NCBI GenBank assembly: GCA_002914805.1
Contig: JXTB01000049.1
Coordinates: forward strand, 193,174 to 257,173
Reading direction: 5' to 3'
Length of the DNA: 64,000 bases
Origin: Parasponia andersonii
Taxonomy: Eukaryota; Streptophyta; Magnoliopsida; Rosales; Cannabaceae
Position 1 is the stretch's first letter. Each line of letters starts with the position of its first letter. Below the pieces are notes generated by a model. It worked only from the letters and a program-made list of their open reading frames with translations, was not told where the DNA came from and did no database searches. Made by a program: the position numbers and the translations under genes. Shown here piece after piece: positions 35,879 to 45,931 of the stretch.

Positions 35879-36268
35879 ATGGCGAAAGCTGTGTCTTCGG
35901 CAACCACGTCCCTCTTCCAAACCCTTAGGCGGTACTTGAAGAAGCCATGGGAGATAACCGGACCTTGCGCCCACCCGGAGTACAGGTCGGCCTTACCCGG
36001 CGCCCTCGAGTACCGGGTGGAGTCTCCGGCGACGACCAAGCTCCAGGCCTGCGTGCCCACCTCCAACCCCGAGACCGTCTACGACATCAAGTACTACACC
36101 AGAGACCAGCGCCGGAACCGGCCCCCGATCAGGCGCACCGTCCTCAGGAAGGCCGACGTCGAGAAGTTGATGAAGGAGAAGACCTTCGACGATTCCGACT
36201 TCCCTAGGGTTTACTTGACCGCGGCTGTCGAGGAGGATGAGAATGCTCGTGGTGGAGGCTACCAGTAA
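35879..36268 (+). CDS. Small conserved plant protein, probably mitochondrial (At5g08060-like)
   Basis: One uninterrupted exon encodes 129 residues, TAA followed at once by TGA. The N-terminus (MAKAVSSATTSLFQTLRRYL) is Ser/Thr/Arg-rich with no acidic residue in the first 20, like a mitochondrial presequence. The middle has KKPWEITGPCAHPEYRSALP and YDIKYYTRDQRRNRPPIRR, then an acidic C-terminus (FPRVYLTAAVEEDENARG). No named domain is visible. I recall a family of this type in Arabidopsis at At5g08060, of unassigned function. The exon is strikingly GC-rich for this window. A CT microsatellite follows at 36305-36358, and a 3' UTR intron reaching about 37680 (CCAG|GTTTG) is possible. Coding status is well supported by length, codon use and leader; function is unknown. 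Confidence 0.85.
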   Translation: MAKAVSSATTSLFQTLRRYLKKPWEITGPCAHPEYRSALPGALEYRVESPATTKLQACVPTSNPETVYDIKYYTRDQRRNRPPIRRTVLRKADVEKLMKEKTFDDSDFPRVYLTAAVEEDENARGGGYQ

Positions 36269-36316
36269 TGAGCCCTAATTGGGTCAGTCTGTTCTCCTCT
36301 GCTCCCTCTCTCTGTC

Positions 36317-36371
<55 letters not shown>

Positions 36372-38270
36372 TTTGAGATGGACTGGTATTGTATTTGATT
36401 GGTTATTGTTGATTGAGATGTTTTATTTGAGCTTGTGAAAATGGGGAAGCAATTGATGTGGATCTGGTTTTTGGGGGGGCTTTTGGATGGTGTTGTTTGC
36501 CCTAATTTTATTAATGTGAAGTCGATGATAGGCTTATGGAATTGTTCTATTAACTGTAAATCTGAACAGCTATTAAATTTGGCTAAATGTGTTTGAATTG
36601 GTTTCTATTGTAATTTTCTTTGAAATATGAGAGTGCTATGCTGCTTTGGTTAAGTTGGTGATACTGGATAATAGGCTAAGCGGTTCATGATGCCTTGTTC
36701 TTAGGTAACTATGATAACTGGTGTTTTCTTTAGCATATCAATGATCATGTATTATATTTTAAGTTTGGCTGTGCAGTTGTGTCGAGGGTTTATGCCGGGA
36801 GATTTTTTGTGACATAGATTTTTGGTCTTGGTTTGAAGTTTAGCGCTTGCTGATGCGACTTTTACTGTTGTTAGGTTCATCACATAGGACTTCTTTGGTA
36901 GTAGATTTAAAATATATGTTCACACTAGATTTGTTTTTTTATTGGGCTCAGTTGCTTGGTTGTGTTTAGGGTTGGTATACTTTCCAATTTCTTGTGGTCG
37001 TAGATTGCCTTTTGCTTCTTTGAAGCTTCTATAATTGTATGAATACGTGCTGGTATGAGCATTTGAAGTGTGAGGAAATACCATCCTAAAGTGGTGAGGC
37101 TAATGTTGATTTAATGTTGTTTGGGTATGAGTTCCCTCTTTTCTTTGTGTTATTTGCTCAGATTTGAAAAGGAGGCTGACCAATTTTGTTTGACTGAGGA
37201 TAGGAGCCAATACTGTGGGAGAAGTACATAGTGTGAATACATATTTCTTTGAGTACAATAGTTGAGCAGTGTACTGTGGTTTGTTCTCGCATGGTTTGGG
37301 TTGTTAAAGAAAAGCTGAGTTTTATGCTTCCCAAGATTGTGGGATAGGATGGGGCCTCCAGTTTTGAACCCAGCATGCTGTGGTTGTGTGGGTTGGAGGG
37401 ATTTTTGGGATATCACACAAAAAAACTTGTGTTAAGCTCCCCTTGGTTTAATTTAGTTTGCAAAACCATGCGTGAGAAGAGCTTGGGTTGACAATGAGAT
37501 CCTTTTGCACGAATTCATATGGTGGCCCTTTGTGCAGGGACGTTGATAAATTGACCTATAGCATTGTTTGTTGGTGATAGGCTTGCCTTTTGTTTTATTT
37601 TATTTTAGGAAGCTAAATATTTCATTTCTTTGCAAGTCAACAGCGATGATTCTTATATGTTTTTGCGTGTTACCAGGTTTGTTCAATCGTGAATAATCAT
37701 CTACATATTTATTCTCCTTCCTGCTTCATCAGTGAGGAGGTTCTGTTTATGATGCCTCCATGTTCGTCTAGATGGCCTGTTACAGAGGAGGGTACTGTGT
37801 TTGACATGAATAAATGGTCATTTTCGAACCTCTTGGCCACCTTTTGCTTACATTGTTCTTGATTTGCATTTGTATTAATTTCTAATATGGCAATTCCGTA
37901 ATGGATGCTGCATCAAAAGTTCTTAAATCTTTATAAAAGTTTATTTGTGATCTCATCTATTGAAATTTACCCACAAAATTTTTAAATCTTTTAAACTTTT
38001 ATTTATGATCTCATCTATTGAAATTTGGCCACGATAGTTGAGAGTTTGATCGTTTAAGATTTCAAGACATCAATTAAGTTTGTAGCCCTTGTCCGATCTG
38101 GGAATGCTGATTTCATTACCCCTTAACACCCTCCCCTCCTCGGATGATTCTGTGCGTTTTTATCAGTCAGAGAGCAGAATCAGCTAAGCTTCTGGAGAAA
38201 AGAAGAATATAACACACGAAAAAAGAAAGAAAGATAACTGATCTCTTAATTCAAAGCAGAATGCCGAGTT
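36269..38270. other. 3' region of the small-protein gene and intergenic DNA
   Basis: No second gene is seen. A (CT)n-(TA)n microsatellite is at 36302-36372. An AATAAA at about 37808 could be a poly(A) signal if the 3' UTR is spliced. ORFs at 37150-37416 on minus have no domain. Confidence 0.5.
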
Positions 38271-38399
38271 TCTGGGCTGGGTTTACTCATATGAAAAGAG
38301 ATTCTTAGGTATTATAGAAAACAAATCAAGAAAAGGAAGAGCAAATTCTTTTATCCATTGCGGTCCCTACGTAGCTTGCTGATGGTTATCATGTTGATT

Positions 38400-38765
38400 G
38401 GCTCAGACGAGTAAGGCAGGGTAGGAGTCATCAGTTCTTGTGCCACAAAATGCACGCTGGGTCGTGCCGTTGGAGCTCAGATGAGTAATACATGCAAAGG
38501 CTAATGTCACCAGCCCTGCCTCCTTGGCTAAACCACTTGCCAGCACGGGAAGACGTTTGTCTAAGATGTCCTTTAGGAGCCGTATTGCGTGATTCTCCGA
38601 TAATGTTCTTGATGGTGCCGAAAGAGATTGCAACAGTTCCCAGGATGCCTTCCCATCATGATTTCTAATGTCACCACCCCAGAGCTATATACATCACACT
38701 TATCAGGGATCTGCATTGTCTGTGCGAGCTCTGTAGATATTCAAGTCATCAATGATTTGAAGCCA
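38400..38765 (-). pseudogene. MIK2-like LRR receptor kinase, C-terminal kinase relic A
   Basis: On the minus strand, [29 protein letters not shown] lies at about 38740-38640. This is the end of kinase subdomain VIII and subdomain IX. One base is missing after HPG, shifting the frame to [19 protein letters not shown] and LDKRLPVLASGLAKEAG (38620-38500), the C-terminal kinase lobe of MIK2-type receptor kinases. The end shows further changes (FACITHLSS.. where CT..NP..RP is usual). No N-lobe or LRR is nearby. The flanks match relic B at 55.2-55.8 kb. Confidence 0.8.
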
Positions 38766-39039
38766 GTTAGTTTACCTTTGAAGATAATAATAGCAAAAGT
38801 AATCAATCATTTGTAGTTAGCAAGTTTCCTTTCCAATGGAGCAGTCTAAAACTGGCCGAAGTTAAGAAATTAGAGTAGCACTAATCTCTGAACTTTTTCT
38901 AGTAATTCTAATTTTGGTCTCTGAATATTCATTTGTATAATGTCTAGTCCGAAAAGTACTTGCGTCAAAATCTAACCATTAGTTTCTGTCCAAATTAGTG
39001 ATGCATAGCAAGCAAAGGATTTTGGGGATTCAATGGTGT

Positions 39040-39351
39040 AATGTTAAGAGGTCGTGCAACATGAAGACATTGATAGCAATACGGGGGAAGTTCCCATCAG
39101 GCAACAACGGTTCTGCCTGACTCTTAAGCATACATATTACGTCAGTGAAGATTTGGTTTGAAGCCTTGGAGCTTACGTGGGGAAGAGCAAAAGGCTTGGG
39201 TTTAGGGGTTGTGCGACATGAAGACATTGATAGTAACATAGGGAACGTTCCCATTAGGCAACAACGATTCTGCGTGATCCTATTTACGCATGCATATTAT
39301 GTCAGTGAAGACTTGGTATGAAGCCTTGGAGCTTACGTTAGAAGAGCAAAA
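39040..39351. repeat. Tandem direct duplication of ~150-165 bp
   Basis: Two copies share ACATGAAGACATTGATAG, CATTAGGCAACAACG-type and GTCAGTGAAGA(T/C)TTGGT sequence and both end TGAAGCCTTGGAGCTTACGT. A third partial start (GCCCTGGAGCTTACGT) follows immediately after the gypsy insertion at 45350, so the retrotransposon landed inside this repeat. Origin of the repeat is unknown. Confidence 0.65.
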
Positions 39352-40009
39352 TGTCACGACCCTAGCATCAAACTAGACAATCGTGCGGTACTTAGCATAG
39401 TCCGTCGCACTAAGTCAGCCTATTAACACTCAAGAAATGGATTTAGAGTAAGCTTTGAGATAAAGTGGTAAGAATAAGAGAGTTTGAGTGAATGAAAGCT
39501 TTGTATTACTTTTAGAATACTTGCAACTCTCATAAATGGGACTTGTGTACAAATAAACCCAAAGGGTCCTTTATATAGGCAAAGCCTAAACTAACTAAGG
39601 GTTTTGATCGTGCCAAGTGACATGATCTTACAAAGGGTCTAGAATATTCTCAAATAAAGTAGTAATATCTGCAAAGATATTTATATGGAGAAATCTAGAA
39701 CAAATGTGACCTAGGTTCTTCTAAAATGTTCATCCACCATCTTAGCTCTTCCAAGTCATTCTAGGAGCTTATAGGACCATCCCAATCTATCTAGCACTAT
39801 TCGGCCTTGTCTAGAGCCTTTTAAGGACTTAGTAACGCCATCTAGAATCTTCTAGCATGGTCAAGACCTCTCTTGATCATTTTAGAAGTGTCCACCACGT
39901 TTTAGGGCCTTCCTATATCCTTTTGGGTGAGTAGTATATATATAGAGGATCTTAAAGCTATGAGCAGCAATATTTGGACTTTGGAGAGCCAAATGAGCAG
40001 GGCGTAATA
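39352..40009 (-). repeat. 3' LTR of the gypsy element
   Basis: Begins TGTCACGACCCTAGC and matches 44703-45346 throughout (AAGTCAGCC.A.TAACACTCAAG; GGGTCCTTTATATAGG; GAGCCAAATGAG). The inner end is GCGTAATA where the other copy has GCATAACA. Confidence 0.9.
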
Positions 40010-40022
40010 CTCTCCTCTACTC
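40010..40022 (-). promoter_or_regulatory. Polypurine tract
   Basis: On the minus strand GAGTAGAGGAGAGT directly precedes the 3' LTR, the place and composition of a plus-strand primer. Confidence 0.6.
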
Positions 40023-40104
40023 AAGTTCGCGACGTCCCCATCGCACAATCGAATTTGAACCGCTCGATATGATTTTTGAATTAGAATAAGGTATTCTTAT
40101 GCTC

Positions 40105-41360
40105 CTAGATAGCCTCAGCCTCAGGCAAATTCTTCAATTTCACTAAGTATTCTCGATAATTAGATACACTACGTCAGCGAATCAAGCGATTGGCCAGAAT
40201 ATACTCCACCTCTTTATCAAACGAGGTTACCACTACAGTAGGAGCCTTTTTGAACTCACCCCTTGAAGGATCTTCATCATCTCTATGGTAGAGTTTTAGC
40301 ATGCTAACATAGAATACAGGGAAAATCTTTAACTTGGCAGGGAGTTGAAGCTTATAAGAGACCTTATCCATACGCTTGAGTATCGAAAATGGACCTTCGT
40401 ACTTGCGCACCAACTCTTTATGTACCTTCCTCAAGGTTTTGAATTGTTAGGGTATCAACTTAACAAGGATTAAATCCCCCTCTTGGTACTCAACGTGCCT
40501 TCTATTTTTGTCGGCCCACTTTTTTATTATTTTAGAAGCTTTATTTAAATAGGCCCTAGCCAACTCTGCTTGCTCATGCCATGCCCTAGCAAACTTGAAT
40601 GTCGTAGGACACTTCCCACCGTAATTTACCTCTAACGCATATGGAGTTATAGGTTGTTGACCCATGACTATCTAGAAAGGACTCTTGCCTGTAGACTTGC
40701 TTCTTTGGAGGTTAAAAGAGAATTGGGCTACATCAAGTAATTTTGCCCAATCTTTTTGGTTGGCACTCACAAAGTGCCTCAAGTATAACTCCAGCAAGAC
40801 ATTCACCATTTCTGTTTGGCCATCACTTTGGGGGTGAAAGCTAGTAGAAAAGTTCAAGTCTGAACCTATCAACTTGAACAATTCTGTCCAAAACCTTCCC
40901 GTGAACTGAGGGTCGTGGTCACTTACAATGTTTGACAGGACTGCTCAAAGTTTCACGATATGCTTCATAAAGAGCCGCGCAGTCTTATCGGTGGGACAAT
41001 CGAGTGAAGCAAGTATAAAAGTGGTATACTTGCTAAAGCAATCAACTACTACTATAATACTGCCAAAACCTTCCGGCTTAGGCAAATTAGTGATAAAATC
41101 CATGAAGACACTCTCTCATGGCCTCTCAGGAATGGGAAGAGGTTCTAACAATCTGCCCGATGATTGTTATTCTACCTTGTCTTATTAGCATATAAGACAA
41201 GTTCTTACATAAGTCTCGACATCATCCCTCAGCTGAGGCCAATAGTAGATAGCTTTGATAAGAGCAAGAGTGCATTTCTGACCTCGGTGACCAGCCCACA
41301 AAGAATCGTGGCACTCTTTAATAAACTATTTTCTTAAGTTCCCCCACTTAGGCACATAGA
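40105..41360 (-). pseudogene. Gypsy integrase and chromodomain, broken
   Basis: The zinc-binding part is near 41310-41185 (HDSLWAGHRGQKC, YYWPQLRDDVETYV, TCLIC then a stop). The catalytic core follows in pieces (GFGSIIVVVDCFSKYT near 41070; DHDPQFTGRFW near 40910; STSFHPQSDGQTEM near 40850). C-terminal pieces (40665-40447, 40434-40174) include KVSYKLQLP..KIFPVFYVSMLK and KEVEYILANRLIR, the start of a chromodomain, then a stop and REYLVKLKNLPEAEA. The chromodomain marks a chromovirus. Confidence 0.85.
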
Positions 41361-41462
41361 GTCGATTGCCTTTGGCGTAGAGAAGTCTGTTGTTCAGCCA
41401 AAAACATCTCGTCTTTCCTTCCGTCACTAGGGGCAACATACTCTTTGCAAGAACATCGTGTT

Positions 41463-41830
41463 CTAGTCCTCCTTGATTTTCTCTATCAAAGTGTTATCAA
41501 GCCTGCTTAAGACGGCTAGCTCTGCCTTTCTGCTTAGGGCATCTGCCACCACATTGGCCTTCCCAGGCTTGTATTCTAGCCTATAATCGGATTCCGTTAA
41601 GAAGTCTTGCCATCGAGCTTGCTTAGGACTCAAATTTTTATGAGTTTGAAAGTAGCTTGAGGCTATGTTATCTGTCATGATTGTGAAGTAAGTGCCCAAC
41701 AAGTAGTGCCGCCATACCCTTAGGCAATGGATGATGGCAGTCATCTCTTTTTCTTGCACCCTGTAGAGTCTCTTGGTGTCATTGAGCTTGCGATTTTCAT
41801 AAGCAATGAGACGCCCTTCTTACATTAGTA
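41463..41830 (-). pseudogene. Gypsy RNase H region
   Basis: Contains KEMTAIIHCLRVWRHYLLG, FTIMTDNIASSYFQT and YKPGKANVVADALSR, the standard gypsy RNase H motifs. The reading frame is open for 99 codons and closed by stops upstream. Confidence 0.85.
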
Positions 41831-42225
41831 CTCTGCCAATAACAAAGTCAGAGGTATCCGTGTGAAGCTCATATGTCTTAGAGTGATCAGGCAAGCTGAG
41901 AACCGGCTCTTCGCTTACTGCCTTCTTAAAGTCCTCGAATGAGACTTGACATTCAGTTGTCCACTCCTAAGACTTGTTCTTCTTGAGTAGGTTAGTAAGT
42001 GGTGCTACACTTGCTGAGTAAGACTTGATGAACCACCTATAGTAGTTCATATGTCCGAGGAAAGATCTCAATTCTGGCACTTTAGTAGGAGGTTCCCACT
42101 CTTGGATGGCTTGCACCTTGGCTTCATCTATCATAAGTTTCCATCTTTTAACTTATGCCCTAGGAACATCATTTCCTTTTGGACGAATGAGCACTTCGCT
42201 TTCTTGATGAACAGCTGATTCTCCC

Positions 42226-42840
42226 TCAAACCTCGAACACCTTCCTTAAATGTTCTAGGTGTTCTTCCATGGTCTTGCTATAGATGACTATATCATCAAG
42301 ATAGAATACCACGAATTGATTAAGGTAGGGATGGAATAGTTTATTCATAAGGGTGCAAAAGGTAGCAGGTACATTAGTAAGACCAAATGGCATGACTAGG
42401 AACTCATAAGCACCATACCTTGTCACATACATAGTCTTGAGCTCATTTCCCTCTACTATGCGCATTTGGTAATATCCCGAGTCCAGATCAAGCTTCGAGA
42501 AGTATCTAGCGTTCCTAAGTTGATCAAATAAGTCAGCAATGAGTGGAATGAGGTACTTTTTCTTTACTGTTACCTTATTAAGAGCCCGGTAGTCAATGCA
42601 TATCCTTAGTGAGCCATCTTTCTTTCTCTGGAACACCACCAGGGCACCGAAAGGAGCTTTGGAGGGCCTGATGAAATCCGCATCAAGCAACTCCTTTAGT
42701 TCTTTCCAGAGTTCCGCTAACTCTGGAGGGAATATTCGATAGAGACTCATTGCGGGTGGACTCGTGCCTGGCTCAAGCTTAATTTCATGATCCACCTCCC
42801 TTTTAGGTAGAAGTTTCTTGGGTAGGTTGTCAGGCATCAC
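42226..42840 (-). pseudogene. Gypsy reverse transcriptase
   Basis: 204 codons open. Palm motifs are seen in order: [50 protein letters not shown] and [12 protein letters not shown] with the catalytic DD pair. Upstream and downstream parts are in other frames or after stops. Confidence 0.9.
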
Positions 42841-43162
42841 GTCTTGGAATTCATCTAATAGCTTGCACCTCTATGGGTAAGTCATTTTGAAGTTCCAACT
42901 CTTCATCATCGTGCTCCTTAAAGATGGCTAAGTGACTCTCCTCCTTCCTTCTCAAGCCCTTCTTGAATTAAAGTGCAGAGAGTACTTTGTTTCTCACTTT
43001 TGTGGATCGCTCCGTTGGTACCACACAAGCCTTTTTACCATCCATGATGCATATGGAATTGGTGAAAGGAACGGAGAATGCTCACGCTATATCAAGGAAC
43101 TCTAAACCAAGAACCATCGCAAAGTCATCCATTGGCACCACTGATAAGTCAAGTTGGCTAGC

Positions 43163-43560
43163 TCATACACCTAGGCTAGCCTTGACACCATGAGCAACCC
43201 TATGGATAGGGTGTGCTGCTGAAATTACTGCCTTGAGGGAGCCTCCTCCATTGGAAACTGATAAGCCCAACCGCCTAGCTTCCTCAACAAAGATGAAGTT
43301 GTGAGATGCACCCCTGTCAACTAAGGCTTTAGTGGTCTTACCATTGATTGTTACTTCTACAAAGAGTAGGCCCTTCACTTGTGACTTAAGGGCTGATTGT
43401 AAGACGTTAAGGAGTTGCAAGGAACTAACATGTGTACCGCCATCTTCTCTATCACCTCCTTCTTGGCTTGGCTCGGAGGCAATTAAGGTGTTGAGAGATT
43501 TCATCTTGGGACACTCACGTGCCCAATGTGGCTCATCACAAAGGAAGCACTTGACTTTTA
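43163..43560 (-). pseudogene. Gypsy gag zinc knuckle and aspartic protease
   Basis: A CCHC knuckle (CFLCDEPHWARECP) at about 43550-43510 is followed by the protease. The protease active-site motif reads LVDRGASHNFI; the usual plant motif has DTG at that place, so the Thr is replaced by Arg. The rest of the fold (FVEEARRLGL) is normal. Confidence 0.8.
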
Positions 43561-44048
43561 GCTTGGAGAAGTCACGATCTTCCTTCTCCTTACCTTTGTC
43601 TTTATGCTTGTAGGAGGAACTATCTTTGTTTCATTTTCCTCCTTTTGTTTGTACTCCCCCACTCTTTGCTCCACCACCCTTCTTGTCTTTGGCCTTAGAA
43701 GGGTCCTTGTTGGTAGATTAATCAATAAAGCTCTCAGTTACTGCAATAGCATCGGCCAAGTCCTGGACACTGCGGCGCTTGAGCTCTAACTTGGCCCAAT
43801 TCTGAAGACCATCCATGAACAAGAATAAGGCATCTTTATCTGAAGTGTTAGGGACTTCGGCAAGAGTGTAGTAAACTCTTTCATGTAGTCTTTCACACTA
43901 CCAGATTGCTTGAGGCGGCGAAGACGGCCTCTTAAGAGGCCTCCTCTTCGGCATTTTCATGGAAGAATTGCCTCTTTAGCTCCTTCTTGAAGTCATCAAA
44001 AGTGGCTATAGTGCACACCCTTCATTACATCTCCCTATGTCTCCACCT

Positions 44049-44456
44049 CTACCATAGCATAGCGGTATCGATTAGATATAAGGCAATATTATGAATTTTA
44101 CCGGCGTCGTCCGTCACACCGGCGACCTCAAAGTATTGCTCGAGTCCCCATAGGAAGTTCTCAACTTTCTGAGCATTTTGAGTACTATTGAAGGTCTTTG
44201 GTTTGGGCACCTCGACCTTTGTTGCCTCAATGGTTGTTGTGGTGGTCACCCCCGTGGCCACCGCTTGCTTGCACAAAGCAAGATCACCACCCATCTCATC
44301 TATTCTAAGTAAAACATTAGTGAGTTCTCTTTGGAAGAGATCTCGTATTTTAGCAATTTTCGAATGAAGGGACTCGATCTCGCGCCTTAAGTCGGCCTCT
44401 AGCCCACCAAGTGCATCTTTGATGCTGCTGTGGATCTCCACATCCTCGGTCTCCAA
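44049..44456 (-). pseudogene. Gypsy gag, N-terminal part
   Basis: Residues include a charged coiled-coil (GLEADLRREIESLHSKIAKI), a Thr-rich spacer, and KPKTFNSTQNAQKVENFLWG with YLIDTAMLW, the start of the retrotransposon gag domain. A stop follows at the AMLW end, and the rest of gag lies in other frames down to about 43560. Confidence 0.8.
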
Positions 44457-44687
44457 ACCGTCGCAACGGCCATCTAGGTCATCTACTTACTTGTCCAACA
44501 TGCCCAAGTTAGACTCTTGTCGGGACACTCTAGCCTCTAAGCTAGTTACCACATTCCTTGATTTGTCGCTAGTAGTATCCTTCTTCCTTTCATCAGGCCC
44601 ACGTTTGGAAGCACCGACTTCAATGAGGTCAGGAGTTGCAGGCATAGTCTTCATATAAATAATGGAACTATCAAAGGAGCAACCAAA

Positions 44688-44699
44688 GCTCTAATACCA
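44688..44699 (-). promoter_or_regulatory. Primer-binding site, tRNA-Met type
   Basis: On the minus strand TGGTATTAGAGC, three bases after the 5' LTR, one mismatch from the standard TGGTATCAGAGC. Confidence 0.85.
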
Positions 44700-44702
44700 T
44701 AC

Positions 44703-45346
44703 TGTCATGACCCTAGCCTCAAATTCGACAATTGTGCGGCACTTAGCACAGTCCGTTGCACTAAGTCAGCCCACTAACACTCAAGAAATGTAGAGTAAGT
44801 TTTGAGACAAAGTGGTAAGGATATGAGAGTTTGAGTAAATGAAATCTTTATATTTTTCTTAGATTATTTACAACTCTCACAAATGAGACTTGTATACAAA
44901 TGTATCAAAGGGGTCCTTTATATAGGTAAAGTCTAAACCAACCAAGAGTTATGATTGTGCCAAGTGGCATGATCTTACAAAGGGCCTAGAATATTCCTAA
45001 ATAAAGTAGTAATATCTACAAAGATATTTATATAAAGAAATCTAGAATAAGCATGACCTATATCCTTCTAGGAGGTTCATCCACCATCTTGGTCTCTTTC
45101 AAGTCATTTTAGGAGTTTCTAGGACCGTCTCGACCTATCTAGCACCATCCAGTCTTGCCTAGAGCCTTCTAGGGCTCGGTAGTACTATCTAGCATGGCCA
45201 AGACCTTTCTTAATCATTCTAGAAGTATTCACCATAATCTAGGGCCTTCTTCTGTCTTTTTGGGTGAGCAGTATATATATAAAGGATCTTAGAGCTATGA
45301 ATAACAATATTTGGATTTTGAGGAGCCAAATGAGTGTGGCATAACA
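44703..45346 (-). repeat. 5' LTR of the gypsy element
   Basis: TGTCATGACC...GGCATAACA on plus, matched by the LTR at 39352-40009. TATATATA near 45270 (plus) is shared by both copies. Confidence 0.9.
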
Positions 45347-45349
45347 AAA

Positions 45350-45905
45350 AGCCCTGGAGCTTACGTAAGTAAGCGAATGTGTGTAAACCCAGTTAAACAT
45401 GACTGTTCAAGGCGAGGTGGGCCACCCACCTTCGAATGGTGTTGGTCTTACGGACTGTGAATGGATTCACTTTTGGCCTCTGGGAACGTCAGAACCGCAT
45501 GAGTTCACCTAGTGGTTAGTGCAATAACACCCTAGTTGAAGGCATTCCTCTCTACGGATGGCACTCGAGGAACCATGAACCACTCCATACAGAGCAAGCA
45601 AGCCTTTGGGGTGAGACGCTTATGTAAGGACCTCAATTCTCATTAAGAGGTTGAATCAGTCCACTTCAAAACGGATTTGTTCTGCGAAGAATGCTTTATG
45701 ACCAGTGGCCACCTGCCTAGTGGGACCGGCTCCTCCATTATGGGTAAATAGGAAATCCGACTCTACGAACCCCCCGAGGAAATGCTGCACAGTAGTAGTA
45801 GGGGCATTAAGACTGGAGCTTTTTGTAGTACTAGCAGGAGTGCAAGTGAATGAATCCTATTCTCTAGTGAGTGAAGCGTTTATGCCCTTTTAGAGAAAGG
45901 AGTGT
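45350..45905. other. GC-richer segment, possible organelle-derived DNA
   Basis: This ~550-bp segment is markedly less AT-rich than its surroundings and has the texture of plant mitochondrial intergenic DNA (for example TGGCACTCGAGGAACCATGA, GGGACCGGCTCCTCCATT). It has no intact ORF. The assignment rests on composition and phrase-level familiarity only. Confidence 0.35.
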
Positions 45906-45931
45906 GCCAACGCTTTAATAATATAACAAAA

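Larger units (their letters stand above)
39352..45346 (-). mobile_element. Ty3-gypsy chromovirus, complete but decayed
   Basis: The order on the minus strand is 5' LTR (45346-44703), PBS, gag, protease, RT, RNase H, integrase, chromodomain-like end, polypurine tract and 3' LTR (40009-39352). Target duplication is CAAAA at 39347-39351 and about 45345-45349, with one or two bases of ambiguity against the LTR end. The two LTRs differ at many positions (I judge roughly 15 percent by eye), so the insertion is old. All coding parts carry stops. Confidence 0.92.

Noticed and set aside
35947..36207. Second plus frame (86 codons) in the GC-rich gene
   Set aside because: Shifted-frame shadow of the 129-residue product, Arg/Pro/Gly-rich as expected from GC-rich DNA.
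42987..43789. Plus-strand ORFs within the gypsy element
   Set aside because: Antisense shadows of the protease/gag region.
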